From an uncultured Alphaproteobacteria bacterium (GTDB lineage Bacteria > Pseudomonadota > Alphaproteobacteria > RF32 > CAG-239), in NCBI GenBank assembly GCA_944391475.1, contig CALXTR010000014.1, positions 1 to 35,937 of the forward strand: 35,937 bases of DNA, read 5' to 3'. This document shows positions 16,522-25,810 of this stretch, piece by piece (the first letter of the stretch is position 1; each line of letters opens with the position of its first letter). The notes under the pieces are model-generated. The model was not told the DNA's origin and did not search any database. It saw nothing but the letters and a program-made list of their open reading frames with translations. Both the position numbers and the translations under genes were made by a program.

Positions 16522-17088
16522 ATGAAAGATAATGCCGCCTATTTAACCGGCAAATGTTTGGTTGCCATGCCCAATATGAAAGATGAACGCTTTGAAAATT
16601 CGCTCATCTTTATCTGTTCGCATACAAAAAACGGTGCTATGGGTTTTGTTGTTAATAAGATTATGCCGGAATTTTCTTTTGCCGATTTAGCAAGCCAACT
16701 CCCCATTAAGACTGTTCAGCCTATAGATGGTATTGAGTTGCACTTAGGTGGGCCGATGGAAAAAGTCCGTGGCTTTGTGCTGCATTCTACAGATTATGTC
16801 AAAGATGATACCGTAGTGATAGATGATAATATTGCCATTTCATCATCAATTGATGTCATTACTGATATTGCCTTTGGTATGGGACCAAAAGAAAATTTGA
16901 TTGCGCTTGGCTATGCAAGCTGGGCCCCCAATCAGTTAGAAGAAGAGATAATCAACAATACATGGTTGGTAGTCAACCCCACACCTGAATTGGTTTTTCG
17001 CACCAAAGATGAAGACAAATGGCAAAAAGCGATAGATTCGCTAGGCTTTGATGTTAGCAACCTCTCCCAGACCATGGGCCGAGCCTAA
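16522..17088 (+). CDS. YqgE/AlgH family protein (UPF0301)
   Basis: A 188-aa cytoplasmic protein of the widespread UPF0301 family. It has the family's start (LTGKCLVAMPNMKDERFENSLIFI), the SHTKNGAMGFVVNK glycine stretch, LHLGGPM and a WAPNQLEEEI motif near the C-terminus. Members are often placed beside redox or DNA-repair genes; the biochemical function is unsettled, and AlgH was named for an effect on alginate in Pseudomonas. It diverges from the DsbD-like gene, 95 bp apart. Its last 35 bp overlap the end of the minus-strand HExxH-protein gene, an unusually long tail-to-tail overlap. Confidence 0.92.
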   Translation: MKDNAAYLTGKCLVAMPNMKDERFENSLIFICSHTKNGAMGFVVNKIMPEFSFADLASQLPIKTVQPIDGIELHLGGPMEKVRGFVLHSTDYVKDDTVVIDDNIAISSSIDVITDIAFGMGPKENLIALGYASWAPNQLEEEIINNTWLVVNPTPELVFRTKDEDKWQKAIDSLGFDVSNLSQTMGRA

Positions 17089-18088
17089 CCTCAGTCTGCG
17101 CGTTAGTTCTTTGTTGTGCACTCATTTTTTCTTGTGCATCTTGGTAAATGTGAGCTTCTGGCACAATCAGTTGAACAGAATTGCTGCCGTCGATTTTTTT
17201 GCCCTCAAATTCAAAACTCATAAATTCCTTGATGATATTGGCGTACAGTTTGTTGCTTGGAGCCGTGCCTTGATGGTTTTCTGCAAAATGGTTAACCTGC
17301 TGGCAAAAATCGCCGTTTTTTCCGGTGTAGGTTTGGTTGCGCGGATTGTTAAGCCACATTTTGGTTGAAACCTCAATTAGCTTTTGCGGATTGTGCAGAA
17401 TTTTTTTGGTCTGAGGTAAGGTAAGCATTTTTTTGAAAGCGGCAAATTCCTGACCAAAAACGCTGTCTTTTCCGGTTTGGTTATATTGCTCCACTGCATA
17501 TAAAAATTCGGTTGTGGTTGCACTAATTTCATCTGCATAGCGGAGCGTAGCAAATTGTTGCGCCGAAAGTGGAGCTTTGCTGATATCGCTCGTGAGTTTT
17601 TGCAAGGCTAGATTATTTTGCAGATGTTTGAGCTCATGGAGCATGGAGAGAATAGGGTTACGATTGCATAGTTTGGAAAATTCTTGAAAATACGTTCCTA
17701 TTTTTTGCAGTAGCTGTTGTTTCTGCTTGGGCTCAGTCATTTGGTTGGTGTAATCAAGTGCCGACTTGTCGATTGAAAGAGCAAAGCCGTTAATGCGTAT
17801 TTCAGGAATCCCTCCTTCCCGAAAAGAACCCAAAACTTTAGGAGTGCTACAAGCCTTGCCGCAAATATCGGTTAGGGTAGGTTGCTTGTTCTTATCAAGC
17901 TTCACAATATAGAGCTGCGGAATATAAGATATTTTGAGATTGTTATCTTTGATGCTCTCAGGGATAAGACTATCCGGACACATTACATTTTCGGGCGCAA
18001 CCAACAAATCAACATTTTTCGGCAATATAAATTTATGAATGCCGGTGCCGGTTTTGAGGTCATTTTTATATTTGCGATTGGGGTTCAT
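17054..18088 (-). CDS. Unknown protein with HExxH zinc-protease motif
   Basis: Not recognised as a named family. The 344-aa protein contains HELKH at 151-155, the zincin HExxH pattern, in the helix ILSMLHELKHLQNNL. A Glu (E187 in YADEISATTTEFL) 32 residues later sits where a third zinc ligand is expected in gluzincins, and the stretch loosely recalls ImmA/IrrE-type (M78) peptidases. There is no signal peptide. Four cysteines lie in the first 141 residues (for example DICGKAC). I start at the ATG giving MNPNRKYKND because GGAGA lies about 8 bases before it; an ATG 27 bp upstream has no such site. It lies 69 bp after htpX on the same strand and its end overlaps yqgE. Peptidase activity is inference. 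Confidence 0.72.
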   Translation of the reverse strand: MNPNRKYKNDLKTGTGIHKFILPKNVDLLVAPENVMCPDSLIPESIKDNNLKISYIPQLYIVKLDKNKQPTLTDICGKACSTPKVLGSFREGGIPEIRINGFALSIDKSALDYTNQMTEPKQKQQLLQKIGTYFQEFSKLCNRNPILSMLHELKHLQNNLALQKLTSDISKAPLSAQQFATLRYADEISATTTEFLYAVEQYNQTGKDSVFGQEFAAFKKMLTLPQTKKILHNPQKLIEVSTKMWLNNPRNQTYTGKNGDFCQQVNHFAENHQGTAPSNKLYANIIKEFMSFEFEGKKIDGSNSVQLIVPEAHIYQDAQEKMSAQQRTNAQTEVRLGPWSGRGC

Positions 18089-18157
18089 TAGCCAAATCTC
18101 CGTCTCTGCAAGCATTATAGCAGAAATTTACCGAGAAATAAACCAAAATTTCAGAGC

Positions 18158-19171
18158 TTAGCCGCCCATTTCCATCAGACGTTTAATCCGGGTCCTAATC
18201 GGTGGGTGAGTGGCGAGCATACTTTGAAAAGCAACTTTGGGCTCGCGTGGGTCGGCAATACAAGCGGTAGACATGGTCTTTTTGCCGTCCAAAATTTCTA
18301 CCCGCGCATCGGAAGAAATTTTTTGAAGCGCCGAGGCTAAAGCCCGTGGATTGCGGGTTATGAGCGCACCTGTGGCATCAGCGGCATATTCGCGTGCACG
18401 AGAAATTGCCATCTGGATAATCGGCGCCACAAAGAAGTTAAATACGATAAGTGCTAACATAACTGCCAAGAGCAAAATTTTTATTTTGCCGCTGTCTTTG
18501 TTGTTTGAAATAGGGTATCTCAAACTTCTGCCAATCATCTCCGCCAAAAAGGCAAATACGCTGAGCCCGGTAATAATCATCATGTTGAGCCGAATATCAC
18601 GATTGCCGATATGCGCCATCTCATGAGCAATCACACCCTCAAGCTCCAGCGGTTCCAGTTTGTTGATAATGCCGGTGGTTAGAGCAATTGAGGCGTGCTT
18701 TGGGTCTCGTCCGGTTGCAAAAGCATTAAGCGATTCGTCATCAACAATGTAGATTTTAGGCATGGGCAAACCGGCTGCAATCGCCACATTTTCCACCAAG
18801 CGATAGACTTGCGGATTTTCTGGTTTTTCTAGCGGCAAAGCCCGAGCAAAACTCAGCATCATCGTATCTCCTAAAAAATACGAAATCAGCATCCAAGTAA
18901 TGGCAACCCCAAAAACAACTGGCAGATAAGACGAAATAAAGAACCAGCCGGCTAACCAATAAACATTACCGGTAGTAAGAGCAATGTTATGACTGAGCAA
19001 AAATTCTTGATGTGGCACAACAAATTGCGCCGCAAAGCTCAAATCGCCCATTGCATAAAAGGCCATCACTGTTGCTAAGATTGTTAGAATGCTAAGCGCA
19101 GTTGGAAACAAGAGCAATAACAACCAAGTTTTGCGATTATTAGCGGCAATATGGTCATAAACAGTCTGCAT
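18158..19171 (-). CDS. htpX: HtpX-like M48 membrane metalloprotease
   Basis: A membrane zinc protease of 337 aa in the HtpX/M48B group, which clears misfolded membrane proteins. It has transmembrane helices near 17-40 and 71-100, the zinc motif HEMAH (183-187) with third ligand E261 in REYAAD, and two further hydrophobic segments (about 196-211 and 231-256) between them. The active site faces the cytoplasm in known HtpX. The N-terminal region, with a long loop between the first two helices, is more like the larger LemA-associated M48 proteins than E. coli HtpX. It starts 12 bp after lemA, a pairing seen in many bacteria. Confidence 0.92.
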   Translation of the reverse strand: MQTVYDHIAANNRKTWLLLLLFPTALSILTILATVMAFYAMGDLSFAAQFVVPHQEFLLSHNIALTTGNVYWLAGWFFISSYLPVVFGVAITWMLISYFLGDTMMLSFARALPLEKPENPQVYRLVENVAIAAGLPMPKIYIVDDESLNAFATGRDPKHASIALTTGIINKLEPLELEGVIAHEMAHIGNRDIRLNMMIITGLSVFAFLAEMIGRSLRYPISNNKDSGKIKILLLAVMLALIVFNFFVAPIIQMAISRAREYAADATGALITRNPRALASALQKISSDARVEILDGKKTMSTACIADPREPKVAFQSMLATHPPIRTRIKRLMEMGG

Positions 19172-19183
19172 AGTTCGCTTTCA

Positions 19184-19744
19184 TTAGAAAGAGATTTGCG
19201 GAGGTGTCTGAGCGGCAGCTTTTTCGGTTTCGCTCATCTCAAAGAACTTCTCTGTTTGGAAATTAAAGATTTTGGCAATAATATTACCGGGAAAAGTTTC
19301 AATTTTGGTGTTAAGAGCCAAGACGGTAGTGTTATAAAAGCGGCGAGCAGCTTGGATTTTGTTCTCGGTATCTGCCAATTCTTGTTGGAGAGATAAAAAG
19401 TTTTGGTTGGCTTGGAGCTGCGGATAATTTTCGCCCAATGCAAAAATACTTTTCAGCGTTTCGCTCAAAGCATTTTCAGCCTGAGTTTTATCTTCGCCCA
19501 AACCTTGAGTGTTCATAGCTGCAGAACGCGCCGCAACTACGCGTTCAAAAGTTTCTTTTTCATGTTTGGCATAACCTTTGACGGTTTCAACCAAATTAGG
19601 GATAAGGTCATAGCGGCGTTTGAGCTGAGTATCAATATCACTAGCTCCTTCGCGCACTCTTTGGCGAGCCACCACCAAATTGTTGTACATCAAAATAATC
19701 GACACAATCACCAGCGCCAGAACAATATAAATAGTTTGTGACAT
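19184..19744 (-). CDS. lemA: LemA family protein
   Basis: A 186-aa membrane-anchored helical protein. One N-terminal transmembrane helix (about 4-22) is followed by the LemA signature: YNNLVVARQRVREGASDID, then RRYDLIPNLVETVKGYAKHE, and the C-terminal AARRFYNTTVLALNTKIETFPGNIIA. The bulk is expected to be a long helical bundle outside the cytoplasmic membrane. Its molecular function is not established; the frequent pairing with HtpX-type proteases, repeated here 12 bp apart, suggests a shared role in membrane quality control. A clean AAGGAG precedes the ATG. Confidence 0.95.
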   Translation of the reverse strand: MSQTIYIVLALVIVSIILMYNNLVVARQRVREGASDIDTQLKRRYDLIPNLVETVKGYAKHEKETFERVVAARSAAMNTQGLGEDKTQAENALSETLKSIFALGENYPQLQANQNFLSLQQELADTENKIQAARRFYNTTVLALNTKIETFPGNIIAKIFNFQTEKFFEMSETEKAAAQTPPQISF

Positions 19745-19888
19745 GATACATCTCCTTAAAAAAGTTTCTTATAGTCTAAGAGCAAAAGTTTAACTTTTTA
19801 TGAAAAAATCAGCAGTTATTAGCAACAATAGATTCAAAGTATGAAGGATTTAGAAGCATTAGTGATAAATGATATCACAAACAATCAA

Positions 19889-19920
19889 AACCCGAAAATC
19901 GGTGTGCCGACTTTCGGGTT
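19889..19920 (-). terminator. Terminator of eno
   Basis: A 9-bp perfect stem (19889-19897 with 19912-19920, AACCCGAAA/TTTCGGGTT) with an inner TCGG/CCGA stem. It lies 27 bp past the enolase stop on the minus strand; the following tract (TTTTGATTGTTTG) is only moderately T-rich. Confidence 0.65.
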
Positions 19921-19947
19921 TCAAATTTAATGAGCTATAATGAAAAA

Positions 19948-21234
<1,287 letters not shown>

Positions 21235-21380
21235 CTATTTAAATATAAAAAGTACTGGGTATAACTTCTTTCATTTTTGCGGTGATGTCAAGCAAAGAAT
21301 CCTATTTTTGGGGGTTTACAATTACAAAAAAGAGGTCTATCAAGAAAATAAGATAAATTATCATTATAAATTCAATTGTT

Positions 21381-21770
21381 ATGAGAAGACTAATCATTTT
21401 GTGTATGGCATTGTTAGGCTGGAGCTCAGTAGCTTTAGGCTGTATTGGAGCAATCCCTAATCATGCGGAAACCTTAGTCGCTTATGCACCTTTGTTGGCG
21501 ATTCCGCAGTTAGTAACCTTTTATGGCAGTTGGGAAAAAGATAAGAAAAAACTGTCTGTTTTGGTTAGATTGGCGTTGATTGGGTTGTTTGTAGGCGGAG
21601 TTTTATTGTGTTTGCTCCCTTTTAGCGTTTGGAGCAACAGCGAAGCTTTTTGGGTCAAGACATTGCTGTTATTGAGCTTAGGCTGGGCTGGAGTTTTGCT
21701 GTTTATAGAGGTAATAAACCGCAGTATCCACAAGATTGTTGATTGTGTTGATGAGATGTACCCAGACTAA
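21381..21770 (+). CDS. Small membrane protein of unknown function, 129 aa
   Basis: Not recognised. Hydrophobic segments at about 3-22, 34-48, 60-82 and 88-110 suggest three or four membrane helices. The first could be a signal peptide ending near ALGC, but the -3 position is Ala rather than the Leu of a proper lipobox. A charged loop (GSWEKDKKKLS) separates the second and third. There is no clear ribosome site before the ATG. It stands alone between divergent eno and dCMP deaminase, with a good terminator right after it, which supports it as a real transcript. Confidence 0.62.
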   Translation: MRRLIILCMALLGWSSVALGCIGAIPNHAETLVAYAPLLAIPQLVTFYGSWEKDKKKLSVLVRLALIGLFVGGVLLCLLPFSVWSNSEAFWVKTLLLLSLGWAGVLLFIEVINRSIHKIVDCVDEMYPD

Positions 21771-21785
21771 CCAAATGAAGAAGTC

Positions 21786-21809
21786 AAATGCCGGAAGATT
21801 CCGGCATTT
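21786..21809 (+). terminator. Terminator after the 129-aa membrane protein
   Basis: A strong hairpin, AAATGCCGGA paired with TCCGGCATTT around AGAT, 16 bp after the stop codon and followed by AACATTTT. The T tract is short, so efficiency is uncertain. Confidence 0.6.
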
Positions 21810-21881
21810 AACATTTTAAAATTATACTTGTAAGTTTGAAAGCAATTGCTAAAATAAGCAATATATAAGAGGAGAAAATAG

Positions 21882-22352
21882 ATGTTTTCAGATAAATGGC
21901 ATTATCGTTTTATGGAAGTTGCTAAATTGGTTCGTAGTTGGTCCAAAGACCCCTCAACCAAGGTTGGTGCGGTAGTTGTTGGTCCTGATAGAGAGATACG
22001 CTCCACCGGCTACAATGGTTTGGTCCGTGGTGTCAATGATGACAACCCCGAAAGACTGGAACGGCCGACTAAATATGACTTTTTTGAACATGCCGAACGT
22101 AATGCTATTTATAATGCTTGTCTGATTGGCTCCTCGTTAAAAGGCTGCGTGATATACGTTACGGCCACTCCATGTCCCGATTGTGCCCGAGCCATTATTC
22201 AGTCCGGAATTAAGATGGTTGTAACCTATTGTCCGGCAGAATCCCCTTCTTCCAAAGTCGGCACTTGGGATGATAAACTCCGCTATACCAAACAAATGTT
22301 TGCCGAAGCAGGTGTAGAATATCTTGAGCTCCCTTTAAATCCCGAAAACTAG
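21882..22352 (+). CDS. Deoxycytidylate (dCMP) deaminase family protein
   Basis: Deaminates dCMP to dUMP for thymidylate synthesis. The 156-aa protein has the zinc site H70-A-E72 (EHAERNAIYNA) and C98/C101 (TATPCPDCARAI). The N-terminal WSKDPSTKVGAVVV and the GYNGLVRGVND loop are typical of ComEB/dCMP-deaminase-type enzymes rather than cytidine or tRNA-adenosine deaminases. AGAGGAG lies 7 bases before the ATG. The next gene starts 95 bp downstream. The exact substrate within the family is inferred. Confidence 0.9.
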   Translation: MFSDKWHYRFMEVAKLVRSWSKDPSTKVGAVVVGPDREIRSTGYNGLVRGVNDDNPERLERPTKYDFFEHAERNAIYNACLIGSSLKGCVIYVTATPCPDCARAIIQSGIKMVVTYCPAESPSSKVGTWDDKLRYTKQMFAEAGVEYLELPLNPEN

Positions 22353-22447
22353 CAATATATAAACGATTGAGCTTATAGCGCTGTAGATAAGTTCTGCAGG
22401 GCTTATTATGGTAATATCGTAAGAATTGCGGCAATCGGGAGATTAGA

Positions 22448-23092
22448 ATGAAAGTCCTAATAGCAGACGACCACGCTTTGTTCAGAGATGGTTTAAGCCT
22501 TCATCTGGAACAAATGGATCCCCAAGCGGTAATTTTTCAGGCTGGAAACTTTTCACAAGCCATGAAGATTATCGATGATGAGAAAAAATTGGACTTAATT
22601 ATTATAGATTTGGATATGCCTGACATGAATTGGGAGGAGGCCTTGAGAGAAATCCGCGAAAAAACCAGCGGAGCACGATTGGTGATTATCTCTGCCACTG
22701 AAGATTCGCGCAGTATACGTAAATCTATGGAATATGGCATTAGCGGATACATTCCCAAACGCTCCGATACCAAGGTTTTGACCGGCGCGCTGAAATTGAT
22801 TTTAGACGGCGGCACCTATCTTCCGCCATCTGTTTTAGATACCGGACATATAAGTAGTGGATATAATCCCAATAAAACAGGTGGCTTTTATGCTAAGAGC
22901 AAAACCTTGACTAACCGCCAATCACAGGTACTAGAATTGGTAGCACAAGGAATGTCCAATAAGCAAATTGCCTATGAGATTGGGGTATCAGAAGCCACGG
23001 TAAAGTTGCATATTAATGCGCTTTTGCGAGCGGTCGGCGCCACCAATCGTACTCAGGCAGTAATTACGGCCCAGAAAATGGGGTTGATATAG
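22448..23092 (+). CDS. NarL/LuxR-type response regulator
   Basis: A 214-aa two-domain regulator. The receiver (1-120) has D7-D8, phospho-acceptor D54 (IIIDLDMPD), S82 and K104 (YIPKR; the usual KxG is altered). The C-terminal LuxR helix-turn-helix (about 152-212) reads LTNRQSQVLELVAQGMSNKQIAYEIGVSEATVKLHI, with the usual recognition-helix spacing. No kinase gene adjoins it. It lies directly upstream of uvrC and pgsA, the same order as uvrY-uvrC-pgsA in E. coli, but a terminator and a new promoter separate it from uvrC here, so it is not clearly co-transcribed. Confidence 0.92.
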   Translation: MKVLIADDHALFRDGLSLHLEQMDPQAVIFQAGNFSQAMKIIDDEKKLDLIIIDLDMPDMNWEEALREIREKTSGARLVIISATEDSRSIRKSMEYGISGYIPKRSDTKVLTGALKLILDGGTYLPPSVLDTGHISSGYNPNKTGGFYAKSKTLTNRQSQVLELVAQGMSNKQIAYEIGVSEATVKLHINALLRAVGATNRTQAVITAQKMGLI

Positions 23093-23118
23093 ATAGTATC
23101 AAGAATAGATAGGCAATA

Positions 23119-23147
23119 AAAGAATCCCAAAAACGGATTCTTTTTTT
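23119..23147 (+). terminator. Terminator after the NarL-type regulator
   Basis: A 9-bp stem (AAAGAATCC/GGATTCTTT, 23119-23127 with 23135-23143), 7-base loop and an uninterrupted run of seven T. It is 26 bp after the regulator stop codon and ends that transcript before uvrC. Confidence 0.85.
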
Positions 23148-23156
23148 GTGGCCTTG

Positions 23157-23184
23157 TTGACAATTGAAGTAATATTCAGATAAT
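23157..23184 (+). promoter_or_regulatory. Predicted promoter of uvrC
   Basis: A perfect TTGACA (23157-23162) and GATAAT (23179-23184) with 16 bp between. It lies 20 bp before the TTG start of uvrC and just after the upstream terminator. Confidence 0.6.
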
Positions 23185-23204
23185 GATAACCAAGGAGACA
23201 AAAG

Positions 23205-25010
23205 TTGGGAAATATTGCACAAGGCCTAAACATCTTAAAAAAGAATATCAAGATTGCCCCCGAAAAACCGGGCGTTTATCGGATGATTGATGCCAATGAA
23301 AAAGTTTTGTACGTCGGCAAAGCCAAGAATATTAAAAAGCGTATTGTGGCTTATTCTCATCTAAACAAATTGCCGGTAAGACTGCAGCGGATGGTCTCAG
23401 AAATCAACCGCATGGAGTTTATTATTGTTGAGAACGAGGCCAAGGCATTGCTCTTAGAAAATGAGCTCATCAAAAAACTTGAGCCCAAATATAATATATT
23501 GCTTAAAGATGACAAAACTTTTCCGCATCTGATGATAGATGTCGGCTCAGATTATCCTTGTTTGCGCAAACATCGTGGCAAAAGAGAAGATAAAAACAAA
23601 TATTTTGGGCCGTTTGCCAATGTTTTAGCGGTTAATAATGTGCTCGATATTTTGCAAAAGGCATTTTTGCTCCGTTCTTGCCGCGATGCGGTGTTTAACA
23701 ATCGGGAACGGCCGTGTTTGTTGTACCAGATAAAACGTTGTTCGGCTCCCTGTTGTGGCAAAATTTCTAAGGAAGAGTATCATAAATTGGTCGGTGAGGC
23801 GATAGATTTTTTAGAAGGCCGCAATACCAAAATGCAAGAAGAGCTCTCGCAAAAAATGATGGAAGCGAGCGAAAAGCAAGATTATGAAACGGCCTTGGTG
23901 CTCCGCGATAGGATTCGCGCGTTGACCAACGTCCAACAAGGTAATTTGGTCGAATATGCTAATATCAAATCGCTTGATGTGGTGGCTATCGCCCGCAAAG
24001 GAGATTTAATCTGCATTCAGGTGTTTTTCATTCGCAACGGCCAAAACTGCGGCAATGCCCCGTTCTTCCCCAAACAAACGGAAGATGCCGGCGATGTTGA
24101 GGTTTTGGAGGCATTTTTGAGCAGTTTTTATGGAACTCATATTCCGCCTAAAGAGATTGCGGTTTCGTTGCCGCTTGAAAATCAGGAATTTTTGGAAGAG
24201 GCTCTGGGCACCAAAATCAAAACATACGCGCAGGGCAATAAATCAAAAATCATCAAAATGGCCGAGGAAAATGCGCTAGCCTCGCTGGAGCGAAAAGTAG
24301 CACTTGAGGCTTCGGTGCAAAAGAATTTGGAAGAAATGCAAGAGCGGTTTAATCTGCCGCGCCTGCCCAAACGCATTGAGGTCTATGATAACTCGCATAT
24401 CCAAGGCAGCTATGCGGTGGGTGCAATGATTGTTGCTACTCCCGATGGGTTTGATAAAAAGAATTATCGTACGTTTAATATCAAAAATCCTGATATCACA
24501 AACGACGATTTTGCCATGATGAAAGAGGTCTTAACCAGAAGATTTGATAAGATGACCGAGGCCAACCGCCCGGATGTAATTTTGCTTGATGGCGGCTTGG
24601 GACAGTTGCACGCTGTGCACGAGTGCCTAAAAGACTATGATTTAAGTGGTATCAGTATTATCGCCATTTCCAAAGGTCCGGACCGCAATGCCGGTAAAGA
24701 GTTTTACCACCAGTTAGGACGTGAAAGTTTTGAGCTTCCTTTCCGCTCGCCATTGGCTTTTTATATGCAAAATATCCGCGATGAAGCACACCGATTTGCC
24801 ATTGGCACACACCGCAAACGCCGTGCTAAATCTATGTATAAAACAAGGCTTGACGAGATTGAAGGAGTCGGAGCATCGCGTCGCCGTGATCTGCTGAATT
24901 ATTTTGGGTCTGTGGAAGAAATTTCTCAGGCTGGCATCAAAGATTTGCAAAAAGTGAGCGGAATCAGCAAAAAAACAGCGGAAAAGATTTATAATTACTT
25001 CCATAATTAA
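23205..25010 (+). CDS. uvrC: UvrC, excinuclease subunit C
   Basis: Makes both incisions around DNA lesions in nucleotide excision repair, guided by UvrB. Domains in the 601 aa: GIY-YIG nuclease (GVY 23-25, YVGKAKNIKKR 36-46) for the 3' cut; a cysteine cluster (LLRSCRDAVF, PCLLYQIKRCSAPCCG); UVR/UvrB-binding helix pair (about 208-245); RNase H-like nuclease (EVYDNSHIQGSYAVGAMIV) for the 5' cut; and C-terminal helix-hairpin-helix repeats (IEGVGASRRRDLL, VSGISKKTAEKI). The start is TTG, supported by AAGGAGA 6 bases upstream and by the absence of an in-frame ATG before the GIY-YIG domain. pgsA follows after 57 bp. Confidence 0.97.
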   Translation: MGNIAQGLNILKKNIKIAPEKPGVYRMIDANEKVLYVGKAKNIKKRIVAYSHLNKLPVRLQRMVSEINRMEFIIVENEAKALLLENELIKKLEPKYNILLKDDKTFPHLMIDVGSDYPCLRKHRGKREDKNKYFGPFANVLAVNNVLDILQKAFLLRSCRDAVFNNRERPCLLYQIKRCSAPCCGKISKEEYHKLVGEAIDFLEGRNTKMQEELSQKMMEASEKQDYETALVLRDRIRALTNVQQGNLVEYANIKSLDVVAIARKGDLICIQVFFIRNGQNCGNAPFFPKQTEDAGDVEVLEAFLSSFYGTHIPPKEIAVSLPLENQEFLEEALGTKIKTYAQGNKSKIIKMAEENALASLERKVALEASVQKNLEEMQERFNLPRLPKRIEVYDNSHIQGSYAVGAMIVATPDGFDKKNYRTFNIKNPDITNDDFAMMKEVLTRRFDKMTEANRPDVILLDGGLGQLHAVHECLKDYDLSGISIIAISKGPDRNAGKEFYHQLGRESFELPFRSPLAFYMQNIRDEAHRFAIGTHRKRRAKSMYKTRLDEIEGVGASRRRDLLNYFGSVEEISQAGIKDLQKVSGISKKTAEKIYNYFHN

Positions 25011-25067
25011 AAAAAGTCTTTTAATATAGCCTTAACTTTTTTAAAACAGTTAAAGAGGGTGTGTAAA

Positions 25068-25796
25068 GTGTATAATCTGCCAAACTTGCTGACAATTTCT
25101 CGTATTGTCGTTATTCCGGTTATTTTTATGACCATTTATATCCATAGTGCCTGGTGGTATCTTATTGGAGGTTCACTGTTTATTATTGCTGCAATAACCG
25201 ATTATTTAGACGGCTATTTGGCTCGTTCTCGCAATGAGCTTTCCGCTTTTGGTCGTCTGCTTGATCCGATTGCCGATAAATTATTGGTGGTTTCCGCACT
25301 GATGATTATTGTCGCCAATGGTTTGGTTGATAGCGTTAGCTACATTCCGGTGGTGGTGATTCTTTGCCGTGAGATTTTGGTTTCTGGCCTGCGCGAATTT
25401 TTATCAGAGGTAAGAGTAGGGCTTCCGGTTACTCGTTTAGCTAAATGGAAAACCGGTTTCCAGATGACCGCTCTTGCAGTTTTGTTGATGGCGCCTGCCA
25501 AATTTTTCAATGTTATTGAAGGTTTCTGGCTTGGCCTTGGTACAATTTGCTTGTGGGTTGCCGGTGTCTTGACCTTTATTACCGGCTATCAATATTTTGA
25601 AAAATCTTTGGATTATATCAAAAAGCTTGAGCGCGAAAAAAAGCAAGCAGCCAAAGCAAGCGCAACCAATGCAGCTGAAACAAAAGCCCCAAAATCTGGA
25701 GTTAAAACATCAGGGCAAAAGCGCAAATCAGCAGCAAAAAAAGCTGTTGCTGCTCGCAAAACAGCTAAGAAAGCTTCTGGAACTAAAGCCAAATAA
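25068..25796 (+). CDS. pgsA: PgsA, CDP-diacylglycerol-glycerol-3-phosphate phosphatidyltransferase, with basic tail
   Basis: First committed enzyme of phosphatidylglycerol synthesis, in the inner membrane. The CDP-alcohol phosphotransferase signature is complete: D45, D48-G49, A52-R53, G62, D66, D70 (TDYLDGYLARS...GRLLDPIAD). Membrane helices span about 13-178. I start at GTG 25068, giving MYNLPNLLTISR, which matches the family N-terminus and is well placed after AGAGGG. The oddity is the C-terminus: residues about 186-242 are almost only Lys, Ala, Arg, Ser, Thr and Gln, resembling a histone H1 or nucleoid-protein tail, whereas normal PgsA ends soon after the last helix. The tail is in frame and followed 14 bp later by the response-regulator gene. 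Confidence 0.93.
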   Translation: MYNLPNLLTISRIVVIPVIFMTIYIHSAWWYLIGGSLFIIAAITDYLDGYLARSRNELSAFGRLLDPIADKLLVVSALMIIVANGLVDSVSYIPVVVILCREILVSGLREFLSEVRVGLPVTRLAKWKTGFQMTALAVLLMAPAKFFNVIEGFWLGLGTICLWVAGVLTFITGYQYFEKSLDYIKKLEREKKQAAKASATNAAETKAPKSGVKTSGQKRKSAAKKAVAARKTAKKASGTKAK

Positions 25797-25810
25797 GGAT
25801 TGAAACTCGA

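Noticed and set aside
17048..17368. 106-aa plus-strand frame after yqgE
   Set aside because: Starts inside yqgE, lies wholly opposite the HExxH-protein gene and has no ribosome site.
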